A stretch of 64,000 nucleotides of DNA from Paraburkholderia sp. D15 (GTDB lineage: Bacteria > Pseudomonadota > Gammaproteobacteria > Burkholderiales > Burkholderiaceae), in the NCBI RefSeq assembly GCF_029910215.1, contig NZ_CP110395.1, forward strand, positions 62,001-126,000, written 5' to 3'. The notes under the pieces were generated by a model. It searched no databases. It was given only the letters and a program-made list of their open reading frames with translations, and had not been told where the DNA came from. This document shows, in pieces, positions 36,345-44,966 of this stretch. The position numbers and the translations under genes are program-made. Each line of letters begins with the position of its first letter. The first letter of the stretch is position 1.

Positions 36345-36668
36345 ATGGAAAAGCGCGATTTACTTGACGAATTGAATGCCAATCGGGTAACGCCAGAGGA
36401 GGCCGAACAAATTTATGATTTGTATATGGACAACCTAACCGCGGCCGATCCTCCTGTTGTAGAAATGCTGGGATTTTCAAAAAAGGAATGGACGGCGCAT
36501 GCTCATGGAGCGCCGTTCACGGTAATAGGCGAGTGGCGTAAGTGTGGTTGGCCGGATAGATGCTTCCTTTGTGGTCAACGGATCGTATCCGACGATTATG
36601 GATGGTTTCCACGCGAAGACGAGGGAAAGTATGGACTTAGGCATATCGCTTGCCCGAAAGTCGCTTAG
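36345..36668 (+). CDS. Orphan immunity-like protein with CxxC...HxxC pattern
   Basis: This protein of 107 residues has its ATG at 36345, seven bases after AGGTGA, which overlaps the stop of the toxin remnant. The acidic N-terminal half is helical (TPEEAEQIYDLYMDNLTAADP). The C-terminal half has CFLCG and HIACP, a possible zinc-binding CxxC...HxxC arrangement. Its position right after an E3-like remnant makes it the probable immunity protein for that toxin. It shows no clear resemblance to the immunity candidate of the main CdiA. Confidence 0.55.
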   Translation: MEKRDLLDELNANRVTPEEAEQIYDLYMDNLTAADPPVVEMLGFSKKEWTAHAHGAPFTVIGEWRKCGWPDRCFLCGQRIVSDDYGWFPREDEGKYGLRHIACPKVA

Positions 36669-36752
36669 CCTCGTGAGAGCAATACTGAAGCTGAGAGTAG
36701 TCAGATAGCACGGCGAAAGACTCTACGTTTTGTCGTCAGTGACATCGCCGTC

Positions 36753-38466
36753 GTGGTCGCGAGTAGCGATAAGGCTGTGCAGGACGGCGTGAACAGCGTG
36801 AGTACCGGCACGCTCACGACCTATCGAGAATCATGCGGCTTACGACGCATCGTCGCTCGGCGTATCGGGCGGGTATGGCGGATCGATCGGCAAGAACCAG
36901 AAGGGTACGGCGGACAACGTCAACCCGGTGCCGGGTACGACCTTGCCGAAGAGCGACGGAGGATTCACGGCCGCGCCTCCGGTGGCGCTCAGCGCTTCGG
37001 GCGATTCGAGTTCGACGACGCGCAGCGGCATCAGCGGCGGCACGATCAAGATCACTGATCAGGCCGGTCAATAGAACCTCACCGGCAAGACGGCGGATGA
37101 GACCGTGGCCAGCGTGAATCGGGACACGTCGAATACGGGGGCGCCGCTCGCGCAGATCTTCGACAAGGACAAGATCGAGGCTGGCTTTGATATCGCGAGT
37201 CAGTTCATTAACCAGACGGGGACGTTCGTCGCTAACCGCGCGGCGGAAGCGGATGCCGCGAAGAAGGAGGCAAGCAATCCCGCACTCTCGCCGGAGCAGC
37301 GAGCCGCGGCGCAGCAGAAGGCCGACGAACTGAACGCCGACTGGGGACCGGGCGGGACGTATCGTCAGGTGCTGACGGCGTTGTCCGTGGCTGCCGGTGG
37401 GAACGTGACGGGCGGTATGGGCCAGTTCGCGCAGAGCGCGACGATTGCGTACCTGCAGGAGCTGGGCGCGAATGGCGTCAAGAAGATCGCCGACGGGTTA
37501 CAGGACGAGAGCGCGCGGGCGGCACTTCATGCGATTGTAGGTTGCGCGGGGGCGGCGGCCAGCAGCCAGAGTTGCGGGGCGGGTGCGCTGGGGGCGGCAA
37601 CGAGTTCGGTGCTTGGGAGCCTGCTTAAGCCGACTGACGGGATGACGACGAGTGATCGCGAGGCGCGCGATAGTCTGGTAACGAGCCTTGTTGCCGGCGT
37701 GGCGGCGGTGTCGGGTCAGAATGTGGCGACGGCAGCGGGGGCGGGGAAGATTGAGGTTGAGAATAATCAGGTTAGCATTTTTGCGCCGAAGAAAAATCTA
37801 CTGACAACCGATCTGCTGAAGTCGTTCTGTGCGACAGGTACCTGCTCTGACGAGCAGGTCAAGCAACTGATTACGGTGCAGAACCAAATCAATGAGGCGA
37901 GCGGTAAGAATGCCATAACTGCGGCCGCTGCAATGGCAATCGTTGCCTCAGTGCCCGCTCTTGCTGTGTTGGGACCGGAAGCTTTGGCGTTGGCGTTGTC
38001 GAATCCTGCGGCGGCAGTCAATGGTGGCATCATTACGCTGGAAACCGCTGCTGCGATCGTGACAAAGTCGATAACGCCGAGCGTGGTGATTGAAGGCGCA
38101 GCAGCGAAAACAGGTACGGTGTGGGATTCAATTGTCGCGACTCAACCGGTTTATCCTGGCTCAGTGCTTCCAAAATCGTTTGAGTTGGTACTGGAAAACG
38201 GACAGAGTGTGTGGGTGCATGGGAATGCGACGGAGCACATTGCGGAATATGCTCAGATGATTGCAAAGAACAATCCACCGGAAATTGTTCGACTTGCGAC
38301 ACAACAACAACTTGAGAGCCTGGAAGGTGCGGTTAATACTGTTACCAAAGATGGTGTGCCATACAATCAATTGATCAATTTCAACGGTTGGGAATTAAAG
38401 TTTGCTCCGCCACGGCAAGCCGGGCAGCTTCCCGTGCTGATTCATGCTTTGCCTACAGGTAAGTGA
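36753..38466 (+). pseudogene. Duplicated CdiA C-terminus with VENN junction and unidentified CT
   Basis: Bases 36753 to about 37773 copy 23416 to about 24441 of cdiA almost exactly. A 5-base deletion in the copy (AGCGA of 23485-23489 missing) shifts the frame, and C to T at 37072 turns Gln into TAG. The frame is open again from 37105 to 38466 (453 residues) through the pretoxin to VENN at about 37762. The CT after it is unique: a hydrophobic segment (MAIVASVPALAVLGPEALAL) and then a soluble domain with VWVHGNATEHIAEYAQMI and NGWELKFAPPRQAG. I recall this tail type from other CDI proteins but cannot name its activity. The next gene should be its immunity partner. Confidence 0.7.
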
Positions 38467-38475
38467 GATAAATAT

Positions 38476-38871
38476 ATGGATGTCAAGATTGAGAAGCCGC
38501 TCCATTTGAGTTTTGATGTAATCGAAACAGACGAGTACATTCCGTCGATGCGGCTTAAAATTTCTGCGGAGATAGAGCAGTTTGGGCAAAATATTAGTTA
38601 CCAAAGCAGCCTATGGTTTACTTGTTCCAGTTGGGACGGGTTTGTTTCGGGAATGAATGATCTCGATGCAGCGGGAGCCAGTCTCGTCGATATGAATAAT
38701 TATTTCATTTTGCGATTCTGTAGATCGGCTGGAGTGTTGGAGCTGTCATGGGAAATCAAGCGCAGCAGCCTAGACGGAACCACTGTGGCTGTATCGTTTG
38801 GCTCGTCAATTGACGAAGATACAATGGCGCACATAAAAAACCAAATCGGGCAATTTCCGATATGGTGGTAG
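38476..38871 (+). CDS. Probable CdiI for the unidentified CT
   Basis: This protein of 131 residues begins nine bases after the CT stop. It is acidic, beta-rich and soluble (LWFTCSSWDGFVSGM, LELSWEIKRSSLDG), with no signal peptide. AT-rich base composition matches the preceding toxin tip and not the cdiA-derived part. Immunity is inferred from position. No family was recognised. Confidence 0.6.
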   Translation: MDVKIEKPLHLSFDVIETDEYIPSMRLKISAEIEQFGQNISYQSSLWFTCSSWDGFVSGMNDLDAAGASLVDMNNYFILRFCRSAGVLELSWEIKRSSLDGTTVAVSFGSSIDEDTMAHIKNQIGQFPIWW

Positions 38872-39099
38872 TGATTCCCGCGTAAAATTGGACCAGCTAC
38901 GCCGGCAAGTTTTGCTTTCCAGTTGAAATTGTCGCTATTGAGGATGGTCAAACAATGCTGGAAAAAACCTTCAATGAATCTGTCAGCATCAATTCGTGTT
39001 GGTTAGATTCTGATAGCTGCTGTAGGACTGCCACAATCCAGATCGCAGTTGTCGCAAGACTGTCGCGAGGAAACGGCCAAAATTGGGATCCTTACTTGA

Positions 39100-39759
39100 A
39101 TGATCCTGCGGGAAATCACTGTGGTTACTGACATAAACATCCTGTCGACCTTAGATGCGTTCGCTGACAATGAATTCGTCTTCCTCCGGCGCGAGATGTT
39201 TCCTGACGATCTTTGTCTCAGTGCGACGGAATGGACCACGGATAGGACAGGATCCAGTGCAGCATTTGTCGAGGTACTCGACTTTGTGCTGAAACGAGTA
39301 TTAGAGCGGCTGAATAACTACGATTGCTGGCTGATGGTCGGTGACTCTGTATGGCTGAGCGATACAAGGATCGTGCGCTACAGAAAACTGTTCAATTCGT
39401 TGAAGGCTCGAGGGATAGATTTCGACGCTGCAACCGAGCGTATCGAATCCGTTGTCGAGAAAGACGGCAAGCTCAAATTTTTTGGAGCTGTGCGGCTTGA
39501 TGCTTCTATGTATCCTCTTGTGTCTCTGACAACGACTCCAGGATCGTGTACGTACATTGTCGCTCGTCCTGCGAGCAGTGATTGGCAATTTCCTATCTCG
39601 TTGGGATGGACCGGGGACCGAAATCGGGATAGTGACTTGATCTCAACGGTCGCAGGCAATGGCGGCATAGTACTTCAACGAGTCGGATACTTTGACGATC
39701 CCCAGGTAGGACTTATTGCGCTGGCAATTCCGGCAGTGTTGGAGCGCATCGTTGACTAA
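39100..39759 (+). CDS. Hypothetical protein at the end of the CDI array
   Basis: This 219-residue soluble protein has no recognised motif. The ATG at 39100 has a weak upstream site; other starts are possible. The gene is AT-richer than the chromosome core and is followed by an overlapping gene. Between the last CdiI (ending 38871) and this start I see no gene and no toxin remnant. It could be an immunity protein of a larger type, or unrelated accessory DNA. Confidence 0.5.
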   Translation: MILREITVVTDINILSTLDAFADNEFVFLRREMFPDDLCLSATEWTTDRTGSSAAFVEVLDFVLKRVLERLNNYDCWLMVGDSVWLSDTRIVRYRKLFNSLKARGIDFDAATERIESVVEKDGKLKFFGAVRLDASMYPLVSLTTTPGSCTYIVARPASSDWQFPISLGWTGDRNRDSDLISTVAGNGGIVLQRVGYFDDPQVGLIALAIPAVLERIVD

Positions 39760-40252
39760 CATCGTTAGATACCCTGAAGATACGATGGAAGCAAATCTAC
39801 CGATGCGGCGATTACTGGACGAGCTACGGTCAGACCGCATCCTTGTTCCAGCGCTTGTGAGCATCGCGGAAAGTGGATTTGACTCGCGCAACGGATGCCA
39901 CAGCTTGCGAGCACTCTCCTCGATGGCAAAAACGCCGAGGTCAGCATTTGCGGACTGCACTGCGTACGAATGCTTTGCCAACTCACTGCATATTGCAGAC
40001 TACGAACCGGAAGAGTCGCTCCACCAGGCGACTCAATTCGTGACGCAAGTTTTCCGTGTGTGGAACAGCGTGCGTGTCACGATGTGCTTGACGGCTATCA
40101 TCAGTGTGGACGAGTCCCGCGTCGTCGCGAGATTTCACGCAAAACGGGCGCGGGAGCGATGGCTAGGCGACGACATGGAAGCGTATCAGGAGCCGGTTAT
40201 GTCGATTGACTCAAATGAGAACGTTGGTCTTCTGCTAAGCAAAACACCTTGA
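39752..40252 (+). CDS. Hypothetical protein overlapping the previous gene
   Basis: This is a 166-residue protein if it starts at TTG 39752, which has GGAG seven bases upstream (39741-39744) and overlaps the previous gene by eight bases. The first ATG is at 39785. The product is acidic and soluble; no motif was recognised. Tight overlap suggests that the two products are made together. Base composition is close to the immunity genes of the array. Confidence 0.5.
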   Translation: MTNIVRYPEDTMEANLPMRRLLDELRSDRILVPALVSIAESGFDSRNGCHSLRALSSMAKTPRSAFADCTAYECFANSLHIADYEPEESLHQATQFVTQVFRVWNSVRVTMCLTAIISVDESRVVARFHAKRARERWLGDDMEAYQEPVMSIDSNENVGLLLSKTP

Positions 40253-40488
40253 CGCTAGCTGCTCATACAAGATAGAAAACGTCAGACTGAAAGCTCCGTC
40301 GAACCCGTTCAATAGAAAACGACAACGGCCCGATCATCAGCGGCACCACCCATAGCTTTTTCAGTCACCTAAGCGGCCCATCAGCAAAGCGTTGTGCCTT
40401 ACAATGCGAAAGATAGCGAGCCGCATCTGTCTGAAGCCAAACGCCACGACAACAGTCGCACGAACACCGCCCGGCCCGCGCATCTTCA

Positions 40489-41949
40489 ATGCGAGATCAC
40501 CACTCACTCACCGCCGTCGCGTTTCTCTCAAGCTTGGCAATACTAACTTCCGGGTGTGCGCATCATCCACGCAATCCATCGAACACGCCGGCGACATCCG
40601 CGACAACTCAGCCGTCAGCTCCCGCCCCCGCAACGCCGTCCGCCGATCATTCCGATGACGATGCAAAACTCATCTTCCGATCGAAAGGCATGGCAGACGG
40701 CGTGATGTACTGGACAAGCGATTCGAGCGATCCATGTACAGACTTCAAGCCCGTCGGACGAGTGTTCTACAGCGGACGAGACGTGCTGCTGCCGTGGATA
40801 GCAAAAATGAACGAGTCGATCCAACGGGGAGTCAGCCGCTCGGAAGCCTCGCGTGAGCGATATGTGAAGCCCGGAACACCGATTCAGATCAAAGGCTATA
40901 GCGGGTCGCCGTCTGACGAGGGCCGCCCTAATCCCGAATTTTCCAGCTGCGGTCCAATAGTCACCGCATTCACGCCGGAAAAGGCGAAAACCTATCTCGT
41001 CGAATTCGTGTTCAACGGGACGGAAAGCTGTTCGCAACATGTGTCCGACATCACGAACGCATCCAAACCGGTCGCGGTGGGAGCGTATCCGTTGCAATGC
41101 AAGCAAGGCAAGCCTGGATACGGGCGTCCATACGGCATTGAGAATTTTCTCAAGGCCGAGCATGAACAAGCGCTGGAAAAGGCACGTAAAGAAGAGGCCG
41201 CTGCGACTTCACCCTCGGATAAAGCAGTCGCGATGAATCGCGAAGCGGCCGAACTCGACCCGCTCGGAAAGCCCGACGAAGCGCTCGTCGTCATTGACCG
41301 CGCGTTGCCGATGCTCGATACGTCGAAGCGTGCGAGTCTGATCGCGACCAAAGCCGGCATTCTGTTCAATCGCAACGATCCGCAAGGCGCGCTGAATTTG
41401 CTGAAGCCTGAACTTGAACGCACACGTAAGGCCGCTAACGCGCAACCCGTTGCGCAACGCGCCGTTGCACTGGGCACATTCACCGAGGGTTTTATCACCG
41501 CAACCTTCTCGTATATGCAGTTGGAGCAATGGCAGAACGCCATCAATACGCTGGCAGACGCCGAGTCCCCGCTCGAAGGAGCGGACTTCTATGCGTACCG
41601 CAGCCTGGTGTATCGATACATCATGACGCGAGCCAACAATGCGTCGCTGGCCAACCCGATGCTTGAAGAGCGGGCTTTGTACTACGCCGCTAACGACAAG
41701 GGATATTACGGCCCTCTGCTTCGCATGTACCAGGGTGAAGACACCATCATGGAAGTGGTGAAGATCACCGCGAAGATGACGGGTTCGGATCAGCAGGATG
41801 CTTTTGCTGAAACTTTGTTCTACAGCGGTGCGTACCTCAAATTCGTCAAAGGCAATGAAGCCGGGAGCAAAGCAAAACTGGACGGTCTCAATCGCCTTGC
41901 ACCGTATGGCAGCATCGAATGGATTTATGGAAAGCGAGTGCTGAACTAG
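40489..41949 (+). CDS. Lipoprotein with TPR-like helical repeats
   Basis: This 486-residue protein has a lipoprotein signal: hydrophobic AVAFLSSLAIL and the lipobox LTSGC with Cys23. A Pro/Ala/Thr-rich linker follows, then a domain of unknown type to about 215. From about 235 the helical segments look like tetratricopeptide repeats (AVAMNREAAELDPLGKPDEA, then SLIATKAGILFNRNDPQGAL). It should be anchored in a membrane facing the periplasm and act as a scaffold. No partner genes are obvious; the CDI array lies upstream and other lipoproteins lie downstream. Confidence 0.75.
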   Translation: MRDHHSLTAVAFLSSLAILTSGCAHHPRNPSNTPATSATTQPSAPAPATPSADHSDDDAKLIFRSKGMADGVMYWTSDSSDPCTDFKPVGRVFYSGRDVLLPWIAKMNESIQRGVSRSEASRERYVKPGTPIQIKGYSGSPSDEGRPNPEFSSCGPIVTAFTPEKAKTYLVEFVFNGTESCSQHVSDITNASKPVAVGAYPLQCKQGKPGYGRPYGIENFLKAEHEQALEKARKEEAAATSPSDKAVAMNREAAELDPLGKPDEALVVIDRALPMLDTSKRASLIATKAGILFNRNDPQGALNLLKPELERTRKAANAQPVAQRAVALGTFTEGFITATFSYMQLEQWQNAINTLADAESPLEGADFYAYRSLVYRYIMTRANNASLANPMLEERALYYAANDKGYYGPLLRMYQGEDTIMEVVKITAKMTGSDQQDAFAETLFYSGAYLKFVKGNEAGSKAKLDGLNRLAPYGSIEWIYGKRVLN

Positions 41950-42629
41950 CGCGATTGCAGGCATGTGCTGATGTCGCCGATGGAATCAAATTGCGCGCGC
42001 TTTTCGCGCGTGCAATTGATCCGGCTTCTGGGCGATTGCAATCTGTGCGGCGGAAAAGGCATAAAAATCCGCTATGAACATCGTCACACAATGCTGATTG
42101 GATATTCCATGCATATCGAGTAATTCGAATACTCCCTCGCACTAAAGTTTCTCCGAAAGCTGCCGATAACGCGGCTGAGTCGTTGAATACAAACTTAAAT
42201 AAGCGGTTCCACCGGCCGCACCGAAAAGGCCCGCACGTGCATCGATACGTCGGGAAGGAAAGTCATGCAAGGCCCAAAGAACGTTCGCGAGCGCAGCGCT
42301 CGTCCTGAGCGCGCTTCGATGCTCGTCCAACCTGCGCATCGCGCATTCCCATTCGTGCACACCCCTACATGGCGAGGCTTATAGCCGCGGCGTGATGCGC
42401 GACATGACGTGAAGCGATGTGAAGAACGAGATCGTGCTCCAACGCAAGGCGATGCAACACAAACGTCGCGATCTCTTATCGCCACGAGCCGAGCCGATAA
42501 CGCCGAATACACCAATAGCGCCAATAACGCATTCGCATTCGTCACCCGAATCGCGCAAACGCAAGCCGCCTCAATCGCGCGAATACCGGACTTCACCTTT
42601 TCATCACCGTTCCACCAGCAGGAGTTTCA
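41950..42629 (+). other. Intergenic stretch without confident gene
   Basis: This stretch of 680 bases contains the hairpin at 41989-42017. Short open frames occur on both strands (for example 42142-42360 minus, 72 codons), but none has a ribosome-binding site, family motif or convincing composition. The end of the region should hold the promoter of the lipoprotein trio. Its ribosome-binding site is GCAGGAG at 42617-42623. Confidence 0.4.
41989..42017 (+). terminator. Possible terminator hairpin after the TPR lipoprotein
   Basis: A 12-bp GC-rich stem (41989-42000 with 42006-42017, one wobble) has a five-base loop, about 40 bases after the stop. No T-run follows, so factor-independent termination would be weak. 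Confidence 0.4.
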
Positions 42630-43304
42630 ATGAACACGACCCGAAAGTACGGCGCCGTTCTCGCCGCCGCCATCGTCGCATTGAGCGGTTGCGCGACGGA
42701 ATCGTCGCGCACGCTGCCGATCGCGCCACCGGTCGCCGTGCAGCGGCCGGCCGTCAACAAGCCGGTGCAGATCGCTGTCGGCAAGTTCGACAATCGTTCG
42801 AGCTATATGCGTGGGATTTTCTCGGACGGCATCGACCGTTTGGGCGGCCAGTCGCGGACCATCCTGATCACGTCGCTGCAACAAAGCGGACGCTTTAACG
42901 TGCTCGATCGCGACAACCTCGACGAGATCCGCCAGGAAGCGGGCTTCGCGAAGAAAGCGCAAACCATCAAGGGCGCGAACTATGTGATCACCGGCGACGT
43001 GACCGAATTCGGCCGCAAGGAAGTCGGCGATCACCAGCTGTTCGGCATTCTCGGCAGCGGCAGAAACCAGGTGGCCTACGCGAAGGTGAGCCTGAACGTC
43101 GTCGATACGACCACTTCCGAAGTCGTGGCTTCGAGCCAGGGCGCGGGCGAGTTCAGTCTGTCCAACCGCGAAATCATCGGCTTCGGCGGCACGGCCAGCT
43201 ACGACTCCACGCTGAACGGCAAGGTGCTCGAATTGGCGATTCAGGAAGCAGTGAATCACCTCGGTGACCAGGTCGACGCCGGCGCACTCAAGCCCGCGCG
43301 CTAA
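42630..43304 (+). CDS. CsgG/HfaB-family lipoprotein
   Basis: This protein of 224 residues has the lipobox ALSGC with Cys21. The body matches CsgG-type proteins: IAVGKFDNRS, ITSLQQSGRFNVLDRDNL and KGANYVITGDVTEFG. CsgG forms an outer-membrane channel for curli, but this shorter type occurs in Burkholderia and Neisseria with DUF4810 and GNA1162 lipoproteins and no curli genes. The same trio is present here, all on the plus strand with short gaps. The shared function is thought to be an envelope assembly or transport role; the details are not established. Confidence 0.88.
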   Translation: MNTTRKYGAVLAAAIVALSGCATESSRTLPIAPPVAVQRPAVNKPVQIAVGKFDNRSSYMRGIFSDGIDRLGGQSRTILITSLQQSGRFNVLDRDNLDEIRQEAGFAKKAQTIKGANYVITGDVTEFGRKEVGDHQLFGILGSGRNQVAYAKVSLNVVDTTTSEVVASSQGAGEFSLSNREIIGFGGTASYDSTLNGKVLELAIQEAVNHLGDQVDAGALKPAR

Positions 43305-43373
43305 TCCACGCACGTAAGAGCATTCGATCCATCACTCAAGCTTCAACACAATAACTACGCAACGGGGTTTTAC

Positions 43374-43745
43374 ATGAAATACACGGGCCCGATTCGGGGA
43401 ATCTGTCTGCCGGTTGCGGCAGCTGCAACGCTGGCGCTCGCGGGATGCGCGAATCCCGGCACGCCGCCGCTGTATCAATGGAGCGGCTATGAGCCTGCGG
43501 TCTACGACTACCTGAAGGGCGAGAAAGCGCCGCAGGAGCAACTCGACGCGCTCAACAAGGCTGCCCAGCAGATTCGCGCGAAGGGCAATGCGACGCCGCC
43601 GGGCTTCCATGCGCAACTGGGCATGCTCTACGCGACGGTCGGCAACGACGGTCAAGCCATGCAGGAATTCGACACCGAGAAGAGTCTGTTTCCGGAAGCG
43701 TCGACCTATATGGATTTCCTGATGAAGAAGCCGAAACAACAATAA
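43374..43745 (+). CDS. DUF4810 lipoprotein
   Basis: This protein of 123 residues has the lipobox ALAGC with Cys25. The mature part contains LYQWSGYEPAVYDYLKG and a helical tail ending in FPEASTYMDFLMKKPK, which is characteristic of DUF4810. It is the middle member of the csgG-like/DUF4810/GNA1162 trio, with the next gene 13 bases downstream. Confidence 0.88.
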   Translation: MKYTGPIRGICLPVAAAATLALAGCANPGTPPLYQWSGYEPAVYDYLKGEKAPQEQLDALNKAAQQIRAKGNATPPGFHAQLGMLYATVGNDGQAMQEFDTEKSLFPEASTYMDFLMKKPKQQ

Positions 43746-43758
43746 GGGAGCCGCCGAT

Positions 43759-44424
43759 ATGTCCAAATTCTTTTCGCTCAAGCTCTGGCTTGCCCTGTCC
43801 GCGCTCGCACTGCTGTCGGCGTGCGTGCATCCGGTGAAGAACGCCGATTACACGGCATTCAAGAATGCGCGTCCGCGCTCGATTCTCATCTTGCCGCCGG
43901 ACAACACCACGACGGACGTGCAGGCGTCGAACAGCATGATGTCGCAGATGACCATGCCGCTCGCCGAAGCGGGCTACTACGTGATTCCGGTCGCGGTCAT
44001 GGAAGAGACGTTCAAGCAGAACGGCCTGACGACGGCCGGCGATATCCAGCAGACGTCGCCCGCCAAGCTGCGCGAGATCTTTGGTGCCGACGCGGTGCTG
44101 TATTCGAAGATCACGCAGTTCGGTACGTCGTATCGCGTGCTGGATAGCGTGACGATCGTCTCGGCATCGGCGCGGCTCGTCGACCTGAAATCGGGCGACG
44201 TGCTCTGGCAAGGCAGCGCGACCGCCAATAGCAACGAAGGCAATAACAATAGCGGCGGCGGGTTGATCGGCATGCTCGTGGTGGCGGCGATCAAGCAGAT
44301 TTCGAATTCGCTGACGGACAAGAGCCACGATATCGCGGGTGTCACGAGCTATCGACTGCTGCACGCGGGGCCGCCGACCGGTTTGCTTTATGGTCCGCGG
44401 TCGCCGAAGTACGGGACGGATTGA
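43759..44424 (+). CDS. DUF799 / GNA1162-family lipoprotein
   Basis: This protein of 221 residues has the lipobox LLSAC with Cys21. Family features include NARPRSILILPPDNTT, the alpha/beta core with FGADAVLYSKITQFG, and the short tail with GPRSP. GNA1162 of Neisseria meningitidis is the reference member. It lies last in the trio and is followed by a strong terminator. Confidence 0.88.
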   Translation: MSKFFSLKLWLALSALALLSACVHPVKNADYTAFKNARPRSILILPPDNTTTDVQASNSMMSQMTMPLAEAGYYVIPVAVMEETFKQNGLTTAGDIQQTSPAKLREIFGADAVLYSKITQFGTSYRVLDSVTIVSASARLVDLKSGDVLWQGSATANSNEGNNNSGGGLIGMLVVAAIKQISNSLTDKSHDIAGVTSYRLLHAGPPTGLLYGPRSPKYGTD

Positions 44425-44481
44425 GGTTTTGGCGTAGGGCGCTTCGCGCGGTGAGGCGCGACGCCCGTGAGTTGTGTAAAG

Positions 44482-44515
44482 AAAAGCCCGGGCATTTTTA
44501 ATGGCCGGGCTTTTT
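44482..44515 (+). terminator. Terminator of the lipoprotein trio
   Basis: AAAAGCCCGG at 44482-44491 pairs with CCGGGCTTTT at 44505-44514, followed by a further T. The A-run on one side and T-run on the other allow use in both directions. Confidence 0.85.
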
Positions 44516-44645
44516 GATTTGGCAGGCAGGCGATGTGGCGTTTGCTTTGGCGCCAACGCGCCTGGTGCATTCTTCGCGGCGTCGCTGCTGGGCGAATGAT
44601 CGATGTTGCTGCGACCCTGTTGGAACTCAGCAAGCACCGCAAAAC

Positions 44646-44681
44646 AAAAAGCCCGGTCAGCTTTCGCTAACCGGGCTTCGT
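44646..44681 (-). terminator. Terminator of tRNA-Lys
   Basis: GCCCGGTCAGC at 44651-44661 pairs with GCTAACCGGGC at 44666-44676 (one mismatch). On the minus strand the hairpin is followed by TTTTTGTTTT and lies just downstream of the tRNA. Confidence 0.8.
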
Positions 44682-44687
44682 AATACT

Positions 44688-44763
44688 TGGTGGGGCGTGA
44701 GTGACTCGAACACTCGACCTACGGATTAAGAGTCCGCTGCTCTACCAACTGAGCTAACGCCCC
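44688..44763 (-). tRNA. tRNA-Lys(CTT)
   Basis: This is a 76-base cloverleaf on the minus strand. The acceptor stem is GGGGCGT with ACGCCCC, the discriminator is A and the encoded CCA is at 44688-44690. The D arm begins TAGCTCAGTTGGTAGAGC, the anticodon loop is CTCTTAA with anticodon CTT, and the T loop is TTCGAGT. It reads AAG lysine codons. Confidence 0.95.
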
Positions 44764-44966
44764 CAACAGAAGCGAAATTATGCAGTAACTTTCCCGCCTT
44801 GCCAAGTCCCTTTCGCAGATTTCTTAAAAATATTTGCAGCGAATGGATCGAGGACTCCCTCGGCAGCCGCATGGCCCTTAAAAACGCGCGCCCTTCCTCG
44901 TCCCGGTATGATGTCGCGAAAACCTTGCCGCGCGAGCTGTCACGCGGCTTTCCACCGAGGATTGCC

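Noticed and set aside
38872..39099. Possible insertion-sequence remnant between the last CdiI and the unknown pair
   Set aside because: A few bases recall transposase ends, but no inverted repeats or coding remnant can be shown.
42142..42360. Minus-strand 72-codon frame in the gap before the csgG-like gene
   Set aside because: No ribosome-binding site, no motif, and composition no different from non-coding shadows nearby.
44799..44966. Longer start for the thioesterase gene
   Set aside because: The added sequence lacks family similarity, and the ATG at 44967 has a well-spaced GAGG site.
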